Both the position numbers and the translations under genes were made by a program. The notes beneath the pieces are model-generated. The model saw nothing but the letters and a program-made list of their open reading frames with translations. It was not told where the DNA came from and did no database searches. From assembly GCF_051020985.1 (NCBI RefSeq), contig NC_134999.1:14079660-14143659 (forward strand): 64,000 nucleotides of DNA, in the 5' to 3' direction. Shown piece after piece: positions 10,603 to 22,798 of this stretch. Source of the stretch: Nomia melanderi. Lineage: Eukaryota; Arthropoda; Insecta; Hymenoptera; Halictidae. How positions within the stretch are numbered: the stretch's first letter is position 1; each line of letters opens with the position of its first letter.

Positions 10603-13049
10603 TAATTAATTAATTTTATTCGTCACTTTGCTATGTACAATGAAATAAATCAATCAAATGTCAATATATTGATATATGACTACAAAGTCAAACGGGTTTA
10701 TAGAGGATTGATATTAGATACCGGAAAAAGTTTGTACTGATTTTTAAATCAAAATTTAAACACAGAGAACGTGTTTGTAAAATGATTTTATTTTATAGCA
10801 ATGGCATAAACGTAACTTGTTGTTAACGCAAATTTCATTAATTAAATTGGTGAGATACTGATTGAAATCGGCCCTCAATTAATTGCTAACAGAAAAACTG
10901 TCCAAATTATATTCGTTAATAATAATACTGTTTATACAGTCAGTTCGCTTCACTTTGTCATGATTGTATCTGTAACAGTTTTCGATCATTAATGACTTCT
11001 CAGCGAACAGAAAGTTATATATTTATCATAATAGTAAATTTATTATAAACGACAATGATTCACTTTATTTTGCTTGTAAAAGTATAAACTAATATTTACA
11101 TTTATTATAAAATAAGGAATTAACAAATTCAATAGTGAACGCGAGTGAGAGAAAAAAAATAAATATTTCATTGGAATAAATTAATGTTTCAGTATTGTTC
11201 TCGATTTTCTTGGGGCAGGATGTTTCAATTGCAGCAATATATTACGTAATAAAATTCTAAACAATAATTACATACCAATTCTACTCAACTTGAAACAAAC
11301 AATATTTTAATAAAGTAAATCGATACTACTTTAATACTATTCATGACTTACAGTTCTCGTTTAATAATTGTTTTACAATACTTCTTGATTCACATTATTT
11401 ATTCCTTGAACCACGCGAATTTCCTGTTATTCTTATTCTTATGTTAATAGAAAAGCATACGAAACGTGATATTTTCAATTGTACAGGGAAAGTTTCGCCT
11501 GCCCGTTGCAGTTTTGTTTTCACAGGTGAAAATTGAATGAAACCAATTTTGCGTTGATGCTTGACGTATTCTCCTCGGTGTACGTTGTGTTACCTAAAAC
11601 TTCCCGGAATTGGAATGTCCCACACAAACCGCTTGTAGAACAGTTTCGCATAGCTGGATATCGCGACGTACATAAGCTTCTTATGAATTATTACGTGAAA
11701 CAGCATGACACAGTGTTATCCGACGTATTTCTTATCCGTTAATTTTTAACATCGCGTTAATATTGTTTTTTTAATCGTATGCATACATTTTGCGCATGCT
11801 GACGGTAAATTTTAATGAACGCAATATCAGCATGATATAAAATGGTGTAATGACTTCAAGGTGCTGGAGTAATTCGAAAGTAATTAAGTTTCTTGATAAT
11901 TGATAGAGAGATCAATGTTAGGCCCGGATTAGGTTACAAATTAAATTTCTTCCTCGATTCTAATTAAAAGGGGTAACTCCACACAATTTATTTTACGAAG
12001 CTTCATTTTGAAGGAAGCTTCATAAACATATATTAAATGCACGATGAACCTGATTAAACTCAAGCAACTATTTTTAAATATATTTTTTACTTATACAAAA
12101 TTTTTGATTAATTGTAGGAAGAAAAGATTTATTATTCTTTACTGTGATAAACTTATAAACCTTATAGTATATTCGCTTATTTATCAATCAAAGAAATCAA
12201 GTAAATAATTCTTTTACGTAAACATTGTAGATATTGTTGAATTTGATTTACTGTTTTGATCAAATTAACAATTGCCTTAATGTGTATACAATGGTTATAC
12301 TCACAATACTGAAACGGTTCGCCAATAATTCAATATTATAAACAAGCAACACAGTTATTTGTATTATTAACAATACCCTACAACTAAACACTGATTACAA
12401 TCATTATCAATAATATTCTGAAACACCAATTTCATTCAAACGATACGGTATGTTAGACAAAACATTAATTTACTAAAGTGTTCAAGTCCACGAAACAACA
12501 ATCAAAGAAATTAATAAAATTGTATCATCAGAGATTCAACGAAATATTTTCATACTAAAATTGAAATGTAATTCCAATGTAATATTTAAGCCGCTCATCG
12601 ACTAAATCGATGAACTCCACAAACCAAAAAGTTAAAGAAAACTGATACAATAGTATACATTGGTTTTTCAAACTTCTATTCAAATGGCAAATAAAATGGA
12701 CATTATTATAGTTGCAGTTTGAATTTAACAATCATGTGGAATGCATAAAACAGTATATCCTTCAAATAATCTGTATCATTATTGCAATTTGCCACAGCTA
12801 AAGGAACTTCAGTTATTCCAGGGTACTGAACCTAACAATAGAGAAATGAATTTCAACTAGGAAAAGTTAGGAATCAATCGAGCGCGTTGACGATAAAATT
12901 TCAAAAAAAAACTCGGCAAGTGGAGTGAACCGATTTGGCCAATGAACGACTCATTTGTGAAATGAAAGGAGACATCGAGGGCCTGGCCGAATGAAAGTTA
13001 ATCGATCTCGGAGCCCACTTGTAAATGAAAAAGCCGGGGCGCGCGATCC

Positions 13050-13170
13050 TTTTCAAGATGCCGAGGAAAGGCGCGCTGCCAATAATTCCGACACACGCCG
13101 GAATACCGTTATCGACATTCGTAAGAATTTATAATTCTGACGATGCCGGTGTCGTTGGTACACGCGAGGT
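13050..13170 (+). repeat. Diverged dispersed repeat, partner of 10230-10345
   Basis: The words CTGCCAATAATTCCGAC, CCGTTATCGA and GTAAGAATTTATAATTCTG follow the same order as in the 10 kb copy. It lies within a small CpG-rich patch (13000-13320) that has a 96-codon frame with no recognisable domain. Confidence 0.4.
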
Positions 13171-13989
13171 GACAACGATCAAGAGGGCTTTAAACATCAA
13201 TCTACAGGCGACGATTCTATCGGGCGCGTCAATAACTGGGCAGATTGAAAATGCTTATCGGTGTTTGCGAGAAATTGCGGTGCACGGAATAACGAGAAAA
13301 AAGATCGCGCGATAACAAATGGTTCGACGACCTTAAAACGCAGATGGAACCGTTTTCCATCTATCGATTGCTCCTGAGTAGTTCTTTCATCAGTGTTACG
13401 TCATGTATAAAGCAACCGTTTCCTTGAATCGTGATTTCAAGCTGGAATCTTCGTCTTTGTATACATGTTCCAATTGTAAATACACTGCAGACGTTTCCGT
13501 GAACATATTTTTCTATATTAATTAATCAGAAGAATAATTTTAATTGAATGGATCATTATTTCTTTTGGTAAAAGCTTCGAGAAGTTCAAAATTGTCTGAT
13601 TTAATCGATAGTTCGTTATTGTGAAGCATACGAAATTTTCAAGATCGACGAACGAAAATTATAAAATAGGTTAATCTACATTTTTCCCCTTGTTCCACGA
13701 AAAATTCATTGTTTAGACTATTCTCTTGCGCTGGGAAGACGTGGCACGCACGCCGTGATGTTTTTATTCCAAGATATTCCAGATTGTTTCGAAATCTATC
13801 AGTTTGTACAAAGTTCTTGATAAATTAAATTATTGTAGATATTTGTATATAATGGGCGAAGACAAAATTCTTCGCGCGAGATCCCGTCGACTCTCTGAAT
13901 TCGTTGGCAGTGAAAGCAGTTCGAAAATCTAAATAAAATGAAATTTTCCAACTAATAACACACACTTCGTATTTCAGCAATTAGTTATG

Positions 13990-14100
13990 CTCAATTATGA
14001 CACAACTACTTTAATGTCAATAACTTGTTAGGAAAATAAATTTTCAGGCTTATTCTATATCTACGTTTACTCCAAACGTTAACATCAACAATAGAAACAT
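13990..14100 (+). mobile_element. MITE family E, diverged copy
   Basis: The words ACTACTTTAATGTCAATAA and TCTACGTTTACTC follow the same order as in the better-preserved copy at 15039-15262 and in the copy near 16860. Terminal repeats are not recognisable here, so this is an internal remnant. Confidence 0.45.
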
Positions 14101-15038
14101 ATTATTTAACTTATATTTAAAACAGATGAATAACACTTAAATTTCTCCAATTCAGTTCAAAATTTTCACGAATCTGACGCGACTTCAAAGTCAAGGAGTG
14201 AAATTACTGATGACCAATTTCGGAAGTTCGCCAGTTATCCAGAACATCCGTGAAGTATACGAATATATAATAACGTATCGCTTAGAAAGCCTGATTATGT
14301 TGAAATCCCATATGTCACAGGCTCCGTTTATCTTCCATCGATCGCGACTCGTTTCACACGCGCGGCAACATCGTTTCGCCGGTAATATCGCGATAGTACG
14401 AAACCGTGGCGCGCTGAAAAAAACTCGAAACTCAATTATCCGGGCTTCCTAATTAACACGTTATTCTGCTTCTCGTGGAGCTGTTAGCTTAGGGAGAATA
14501 AACGTCGCCAGAATTAGCAGAACAAATTTTTCTCATCCCCGCGCCGATCCGGCCCCTCGAGTTCTCGAGGTTTTCGCCCATCAGCTTCGGTACAAGCCAC
14601 CGGGTCGGCGCGGCCTGGATCACAGAAGATGAGGTGTCTGGAAATTCCATCGGGGCAAACTTTTACTGGGAGCATCGCTGAAAATTGCATTTTTAAGCGC
14701 AAGCTCATTTACCACTAATTAGCTTCGCCCGTGGAGCCATCTTCGACTCGAGGATCCCGACTTTTCTTGCAGTTGTCCACTCGTTACTTTGTTCCTGGTG
14801 ACTAAATGCCGTATAAACGTCAGATTCAGTGTTTCATTCCCTGCTAACAGTTTCGTTCCTCTTCGGCTTTACATTTTCTTCGTCTCTGAAACTAAGATAA
14901 TTTGTAGTAGAACCACTATTTTATGTGGATTACTAGCGAGTATGATTGTAAAGGCTTTAGCGAGAGCAACATGGTTTGCGTTCCTCTGTATTTTATAAAA
15001 TGTGTAGGCTCTTAACGCATTGCGTACCATGATTGTTT

Positions 15039-15262
15039 TTAACCCGTTGTCCTATGATTCTTTCCTCAACTATAACTGATGAGACTACTTTGTCGTTAAT
15101 AATTTATTGGAAAAACGAGAAAAATTCTCGGTCTACTTGCTCTAAACTATAATAATTGATAAGAGGAAAGTAATATTTCCGTTGAATTAAAAAAAATTGA
15201 GTTATATTATCTTTGAAATCTTCGCAACGAGTCTGACACGATATTATAAGGCAAAGGGTTAA
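15039..15262 (+). mobile_element. TTAA-flanked MITE, family E, best copy
   Basis: The element begins TTAACCCGTTGTCCTATGAT and ends with the inverse of TTAACCCTTTGCCTTATAAT. It is about 224 bp and non-coding. The TTAA at both ends and the CCC(G/T)TTG terminal word fit piggyBac-type MITEs. Two diverged relatives lie within 2 kb on either side. Confidence 0.7.
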
Positions 15263-16169
15263 GCCAGCTTCCTATGGCACCGGGTGGAAATGAAAATAGG
15301 CCAAATATATTTATATAATCTATAATACGCGTAATATGATTGATATGTAATCCGTATAAAAACTGTAACAATTATTTTCAGTTTCCTCAGACATTTATTA
15401 CAGAATTCAAGTGAGACTATTGATTTTTAAGATCATTTCGAGTACTCAATGCTTTTACGATGTCAATAATTGCAAAACGAAAAACCCGAAACCATTTTGA
15501 CTCGTAGTTCCAGTGTTAACAAAACGAATTCAAAGAATTTTCCAGTCTCTTTAAATAATTGCCGCTGTATATTGCGATTTGTTGTTTCACAGTGTTAGCT
15601 TTCACATTAACGTAAACCATTGTTAATGAACAGCAAGCAATACGTAGCGGGCAAATATTTTATAGATCGTTGACGTAAGAGTCATCGTATTGCTGAATTC
15701 GCGCGGAGTCAGCGGGCGTAATGGCTATGGGTGCCCCGCAGCTCAGGCCAGATTGATGGACATTTTTTTTTAAACCTGACTAAAAGTAATTTTGATCCCG
15801 AAATTGATGGTCCAATTTTTTATATCAATATATCCTGTGCAACGCGAAGGGAACAAGTTTTAGAGGGACCATATGTCACGAACGAAATATTTTTCGGGCA
15901 ACCATTCTTAATCTCCGCGCAGCGGTGTTTTTATTTTGTAACTTTTATGGACATTTTAAATCTTTCAAATAGTTTGGTTACCGCTGTTGACGAAAAACTA
16001 GTAGTACATAGACAATTTTTCATGCAGGAATGAATAAGATGATTGTTGAGCTTCGCAGTTAGTTACGGCGATGCTCTGGCTCAGTTTCAGATTAGTGATG
16101 CTGAGCCTGAATGAAATATGAGAAATAATGAGATTTTCGATGAGTTATAATTGGATCGATGTCGATACG

Positions 16170-16362
16170 TTAAGTTGTGGAATTCTTCGTTAGAGATTCC
16201 GTTGATTCATATTGTTTGTGGAACTCTTCGGTTAGAGATTCCGTCGATGTGTGTTATTGTGGAACTCTTGATGAGAAATTCCGTCAATATGTGCTGTGGT
16301 GGAACTCTTCGTTAGAGACTCCGTGGAACTCTTAGTTAGAAATTCGCTGATATGTGTTAAGA
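16170..16362 (+). repeat. Minisatellite, 41-bp unit, about five copies
   Basis: GTGGAACTCTTCGTTAGAGA or a close variant starts at 16177, 16218, 16259, 16299 and 16323. The spacings are 41, 41, 40 and 24, the last unit being shortened. Each full unit continues with TTCCGTYGAT and a TATGTGTT-like word. The units are diverged, so the array is not very recent. Confidence 0.85.
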
Positions 16363-16859
16363 TCTACTCTTAAATAGGTGGCTGTAAGGGTAGCGTCGGG
16401 GGATGAGACACGCGGATTGGTTGTTTCCTAGAGTTCTACGTTTTGGACAGGGAGGAGGCCGTTTTTCCTGATTGGTGACAGTCACCGGAAAGTTGACCAC
16501 CTCCAAGTCCATCGGTCACCTGCAGGTATCGAGAGTACCTTCGCGTGACGTCATGGAAATTCCGCGTGCCTCGACCGTAGCAGGTAAAAAACGATGGCTT
16601 CATAAAGTTATTTGAGCTACGATCCCTTGAAAGATTTAGAGGAACGTTGACGTAACGGTGTTTCAATTTGGGACACCGAGCGTCAACAATGATGTATGAA
16701 ATAGCTGAAAAACTGAACAAATAATCATGATCCTTATACATTAAGTTACCTGCAAGCATTAAACCGTGCATTGTCAATTTTTATTTAATCAGCAACTTCT
16801 TTACATTTGACAAACTTCAGATTCAACTTTATCAAATAAACATTCATCCGACAGTAACA

Positions 16860-17000
16860 CCTTGTCTTCACAACTGTGCCCGACAGAACTACTTTATCTT
16901 TAATAATTTAGTAGAAAAAAAGGAATTACACTTATCCTGTGTCTACGTTTGCTCTACAGATTAAAGATTGATAAGAAGCAAATAATACTTCATGTACATG
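16860..17000 (+). mobile_element. MITE family E, third copy
   Basis: GAACTACTTTATCTTTAATA, TGTCTACGTTTGCTCTA and GATTGATAAGAAG.AAATAAT align in order with the interior of 15039-15262. The ends are decayed. Confidence 0.5.
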
Positions 17001-17879
17001 AAAACTAACTAACGTTCAGATCTCTCGTATACCCTTGAAAATTTTTATCACAAATCGAACTGAATATTATAGTAGTAGTTAATATACAGCTTCTACTAAT
17101 CTTCGCGCGAAAACTGACCTCAAGCAAATTTACACATTACTCGTCACAGTTCACATGCCACAAAGTAAAAGTACCGAATCCCACGTGTGTACTCGGTGTC
17201 ACGCGAATTCCTCGTAAAACGGAAGCGAAGAAACGATTAAACCGATGGCAGGCCACAGTTCTAAACGCGATACCACTTCGATCTTGATACGTCGAAGGAA
17301 GTTGTCCTGGAATTGTGTACACAGGCGGACATGTTACACGTTTGCGGAATGTGGTTGATTGTTAGACGAGAACCCAATTTGCCAAACTCAAGTTCGTCGT
17401 TAGGAATGGGGAGTGCACCGCAAGGACGTTGCGGCGTTCTATCGAAGTTGTAGCAGCTGATATTATGCCGTGTTCGGGGTACCAACCGGGGCTGGATATT
17501 GTGGATTTAGAGCATACCTCGTTTCAACTCCATCGGAGAATGTCAAAATTAAACCCGGAATCATTGGTGCGTTATTAAATCCCCGTGTACCGGCTGCAAC
17601 TCCCGCGGCTTTATTTCCATTCGATTATCGCAACAAGTGGCTTATTAAGTAATTCCGTCCTGCCTTGCGCGTATTTGCGCTGTCGCGAGTACTTCGGCCG
17701 CGCAGTATTTCTGAATACAAATGCGCCAGGCTCACGATCAGACGCGTCTTAACATGCGCTGCACTGTACGTAGACGCTGCATTATAGAACTAAATATGCG
17801 AAACAGGAAAATTACCTGTATGATTAGGATAAGTTGGGAAGAGATGGCTTTTGTAAACGATCTATCGCATTAAGATGCG

Positions 17880-17985
17880 CACTGTGGAATTTACTTTGAA
17901 AAGTCTCTCGTTTCGCGCGCAATAAGATGAAAAAATGAATTGCGCATCTGTCAAACGCAGGACGAATGCATGTAGGGTATATTTG
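17880..17985 (+). repeat. Dispersed repeat, partner of 57797-57902
   Basis: Shared landmarks are ACTGTGGAATTTA, a TCTCTCGTTT word, CGTCAAAC/TGTCAAACGCA and a GGATATATTT/GGGTATATTT end. The two copies have the same orientation and match by eye at most positions over about 105 bases. No termini or coding content are visible. Confidence 0.55.
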
Positions 17986-18110
17986 AATGGAAAACCGAAG
18001 CAAAACAAAGAAGAGGAAGAACAAAGAATTCAGCGTTGAAAGAATTAGTATCATTTTAAGCTTTAAGATTATGTGTATACTCGTCAAGCACAGTTATTTG
18101 GTCAACTGGT

Positions 18111-18394
18111 CGTTGAATGAATAGGGTAATAAGCCTGATTTCGTTTAGACTGTCAAATTTCTATATTTCCAATTGTTTATAGCGTTACACTAAATGTATA
18201 GAATCCTCTTCGATTATTCGCTTAATGTGCTTTGATAAATAACAGAAGGAAATACATTTATAAAAGCAAATGCATATTAAGAGAATAGTCAAATAGACTT
18301 CTGTGTTTTATTCAGTGTACGGTTATAAACAACCAGAAATACAGAAATTTGACAATTTAAATGAAATCGGGCGTGTTACCCTATTTATTCAACG
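18111..18394. mobile_element. Inverted-repeat (foldback-like) element, ~284 bp
   Basis: The left arm starts CGTTGAATGAATAGGGTAAT and the right arm is its near-inverse, ending ACCCTATTTATTCAACG. The arms are about 90 bases each and include GTCAAATTTCTRTATTTC and ACACT.AAT words, separated by about 100 bases. There is no coding capacity. It is a MITE of unknown superfamily; I could not fix a target duplication. A transcript would fold into a long hairpin. Confidence 0.75.
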
Positions 18395-20129
18395 ATAACA
18401 ATAGACAGCTGACACTTGTATAGGTACGATTGACTATCACAAAACTTCCGATGTAAAAAGATAGCTGTTAATTATTTAATATTATGTACTTATATAATTA
18501 GTACTATAAATGAATACTAATATACTGTTAAATATAAAGTAGAATATATTTTTATTCTTACAAGTAAACATTATTATTGTTGCATTTAATACAAATTATT
18601 TTTAAAACCGTGGACAATTTTAGGATTGTTGATATGAGACAAATCTATTTGGAATATTTTTTCCGGCCTTGTTAAAATCATTTCAGAAGCCAGGAAGGAA
18701 GGCAGCGTCACTTTGCTGGTGTGGGCAGTAATTCACTGTATTTCACCCGTTTGATCAAGAACAGATCTCGTTCTACTCTCCAGGTCGAGTGCAGACCCTA
18801 TTCATTTTGTTCGTTCAAGGACAGGTCCCATTCGATTCGTCTTATCAAAAGCTATATCGTTCCGACCTACTTATCTAATTACTTCTCATTCTGTTTTCGT
18901 TATTAAGAAATTAATATACGATAAAACGTGAATTTAACGTAATGTTAACGAATTGCGATGTAATTTCGCTAGTATGATAAATAGATCGTGGATATTTACG
19001 AAGACAAAAACTTCTGTGGATTAACTTATAGAAAAATGGAATAAGTACGTTTCTTTAGTGACTTTTTAATAACTAACTAAAATATTTATATTTAACAAGG
19101 AACTGTTCGGTTGATTCAAAAGTGTTAACGTTTTTTTTTATAAGAAATAAGAAGAGTAAGAGTAATAGTTTGAACACAAATGTTATTCGATTCAATGAAA
19201 ACAATTTTTTTATTAACCACGTACACGAAACGTCGAAATTGTTGCATCAATCTAATAGTAGTTTTATCTAAGATCCTCATAATGCGATTACATTACGCTT
19301 CCTTCAAATCTTCAAACGATATCCTAATTGATCGCCAAACCGATTATATAACGATTACGTTAATGATGTACCTCATAACTTCAATAAATGTCAGGAAGCA
19401 ATGAAAATGCCATTGAAAGGAACAGTTAAGCTAACTGCCCCCGTAACGTGTATTAATTTATAATTAACGTACCTAAAAGCGTGAAAAGGTGCAGAGTCTA
19501 GACGTAACAAAGAATCTATTATACGCACTCTATAGAACTTCAGCTACAAGGATTCCAATGGAAAGATTATTTAATGAGATTCAGTCAATTATGTAATTAA
19601 ATACGATGCTTTGAAGTATACCACGGTTTTAATCAATTCCATTCGCTATTACGGTATCACGACGGTCGTCAACTTTGTAATTAACCTTCATAATTACTGC
19701 ATCATAATTACTGAAACGTCGAACAGTTTTTTAAACCTGGTGCACTCCTTCATTTATCCATACATTAAAAATGCCATTTAAAAAAATGTAGTTAGCATTA
19801 TGCCATTTAAATTAGTTAGCATTTTGCAGTAGACTGAAATTCAAATCCAAATTCAAATTCAAATTTCCGGATGAAATCAGGCCGCGGTTAATTTAACAAA
19901 CTTTAACACTTGACGGACGAGTGGTTTCATGCCTATCTCTCTCCAGTTACGGGCATTTTTTATGAAATGATATAAACCTTAAAATAATTATAATTATATA
20001 TAAAAATAATATTCTTACTAGTACGGTATTTTGCAAAACATTAAGTTAGCGTGAAAAACACGGATCCACGTGTGCCCTTGCCATGCAATATCGAAATTAA
20101 CGAGAATAATTGAATCTCAATTTTCGTTA

Positions 20130-20290
20130 GTTCGAATTGAATACTATATTTCTGTTATTAACTGTTATACTTTAAAGTAACCGTAGATATAGATGAATGC
20201 GGAATTCTCCTTTGTTTCTAGTAAATGATTAATATCAAAGTGATTATTGCGGGCGCAGTTATGGAAGAAATCACAGGTTAACGGGTTAAA
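20130..20290 (+). repeat. Dispersed repeat family D, copy 2
   Basis: This aligns with 3482-3655 through the words GAATTGAATACTATATTTCT, TTATACTTTAAAGTAA and TTCTCCTTTGTTTCTAG. Its right side reaches GGTTAACGGGTTAA, a typical TTAA element end. The full left boundary is uncertain and may reach TTTAACACTTGACGG near 19904. Confidence 0.45.
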
Positions 20291-21700
20291 TATTACACAA
20301 ACAAAATGGTACTATATGAAATGAGAAAATGATTGGATCAGGAGAACCTGAAGAGTGCAACAGGGTTAAGCGAAAATTTTTCAGCTGGTTCGACTAGCGA
20401 ATGGCAGCCACGGCCGCGAGAACAATGAAATAGACAAAGGGATGAAACGTAAACTATCGGTTGGGCTTGTCAAAGTGATTCACGCGAATGGTCAATAGTA
20501 TTATGCAAATGATCCGTAAAATTATTGTACCCTTCGGGCATCGGCAGACTAGAGCGTAACGGAACTTACTCCGAAAATTATTAGAAAGCTTTTGTGCCGA
20601 GGAGCTAATAACATCAGCGCGAAAGGACGCGAATAACGCGGCTCCGTGATCGTGTGAAATCGGATCCATAACGGTAATTATGTAATATGAACTATGTCAA
20701 TTGTATTAAGGATGCGAAGCGAAAAGTCGTTATTTCCAAGTTTGCGCAATTGTTTTCGTTATAAACGGATATTTTATGTATATGTACGCACTTGAATTTC
20801 AAATTTGACCGTACCATAGAAGATTTTGAAAATATTCAATACAATTTTTAACTAACTAATTTTTAACTAAGCTAACTTAAGTTTTGCAGCGCGTTTTGGG
20901 TACTTTTGAAAGAAATCGGGATTGGTTAAAGTAATTTGTAATGTAGAAGGTGAATTGTTATATGAATAGAAAATGAAAGTGACTTTTTCGAATTCTTTTC
21001 TTATAGAAATAATCAAATGTTTTATCGATAAATTTTATGGGTAGTATCCTACTGAACTCCGTTTTGTATATCGCAGATACAAATTGTCACGTTTCGTTAA
21101 CTTGTAATGTATACTATAGGGAATGCGTAAGCAAACAAAGTAGCGTTCGATTTAATGGTGTATTATGTAAACAGAGTTAATGGTTAATTATTTGTTCAGC
21201 GTTACGACAGTTAATTATGAATTTCGTATTAAGTAGTAGATAACGAAACGTTGCGTCATTTGCATCCCGAATGGAATAGGAAATTAATTATTTCATTATT
21301 AAGATAATATTTCGATTGTATATAAGGAAATGCACGTTTCGAGTCAATTCACTTATTACTTTCTGATTTGTTACGTAATTTTATTCCCGTACAAGTCACT
21401 GAATTCGATGGTTTCTCACGTGGACGCTCTTACATAAGAGAACGGAAATGTGCTACAAGAGAGATGGAGGATAAGAATGGAAGAACTACACACAAAAGAA
21501 AGACAATGGAGTTTCATTCGTCTGTTTGCTAGAACCAAAACGCCCCTAAGAACGTCTCACTCTGAAATTGGAGTGAAATGTTTTCACCCAGTTGTAACAA
21601 GGAAGGGATCTATTCTCCATATACACTGCTTTTGTTACGAACATTCTAGCAGACATAAAAACCATTCTTAGTACTCTTAACAATCTTAAAATATTCACTT

Positions 21701-21978
21701 CTACTTTTAAACTAATTACACAACCAATTCCCATATAATCTTATTTAATCATTTCTATTGAAATCTAAACAGTGAGTTCTTTATAAATAAATAAGTTCAC
21801 ACTAAATTACAAGTAACTCATTCGTATTCTGTATTTTTCCTACTTTTAAACTAATTATACAACCAATAACTATATAATTTTATTTACTAACTTCTATTCA
21901 AATCTAAACAGTGAGTTCTTTATAAATAAAAAGGTTCACACTAAATTACACTCAAATTATTCGTATTCTGTATTTTTT
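21701..21978 (+). repeat. Two-copy tandem duplication, 139-bp unit
   Basis: CTACTTTTAAACTAATTA occurs at 21701 and again at 21840. Both units continue through a CAACCAAT..C.ATATAAT word, AAATCTAAACAGTGAGTTCT and GTTCACACTAAATTACA. The units are close to each other in sequence, so the duplication is fairly young. No gene is involved. Confidence 0.85.
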
Positions 21979-22727
21979 CAAGAAATAGGCTTACCCTGTT
22001 TTCACAATGAAATGTCCATGTGATAACGTGAAAACCGTTGCCATTGGTATCTAACAAATAATTAATAAATCTTGGAAATCCACAAAATACGGAATATTGT
22101 GCAAGCCGTGAACGTACCAAATACAATAGGAAAAAGTAATGGTTTATCCGGAGAAAGAAATAACCGACAAATTGCGTCCCATTTTGTTTGCAGATAACTC
22201 GTATAGCGGGTTCACGGCTAAATCAGTTTCCGCCGTGGAAAAAGAATTACACGATCATCCAAAAGAGCAATGGACCTGAAATCGGTATAACGGTTTCCAA
22301 GGCACGTCCAAGGTTATTAACTTGGTCTTTCTCGTTACGAGGAGCGCGCGCGATCGGAATCGCTTAGATGTTTCGATTCACTCCACCCCCAGCAACACCG
22401 AGAAAATCTTAGACACCCTTTATTACCGTCTCCGAAAGTTCGTATACCCTGTTCACGATGACTTATGGTATTATTAATATAGAAAATTAACTTCGGAGCT
22501 CTAGTCGATGAGATTTTTATATAAATTTTTTAATACCAAAATATATCATTGCTTCCTTTGTTGATGCACTATAACAACAGATTTGTTTAACGCGAAATCG
22601 TTACATCTCTTCAGAAGTAATTTATCGGATTAATATCTGAATCATGTTATGGAAATTTATTGATAAGAGAATATGATTATATTTTCATTATCGATGGGAG
22701 TGAGAATTATTAAAAAAATGTTTGTAA

Positions 22728-22798
22728 ATATTATATCTATAATATTGTATTTATATAATATTATATTTATACTTATATAATTTGTATAATATTATTTT
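22728..22798. repeat. AT-only low-complexity tract
   Basis: Repeated TATAATATT and TTATATAA words make a near-palindromic AT tract. Confidence 0.7.

Noticed and set aside
15731..16033. 100-codon plus-strand frame
   Set aside because: No domain, no signal peptide and no acceptor or donor in sensible positions.
16170..16362. Spaced repeats that might suggest a CRISPR array
   Set aside because: The units are contiguous 41-bp tandem repeats without unique spacers, in an insect-like genome.
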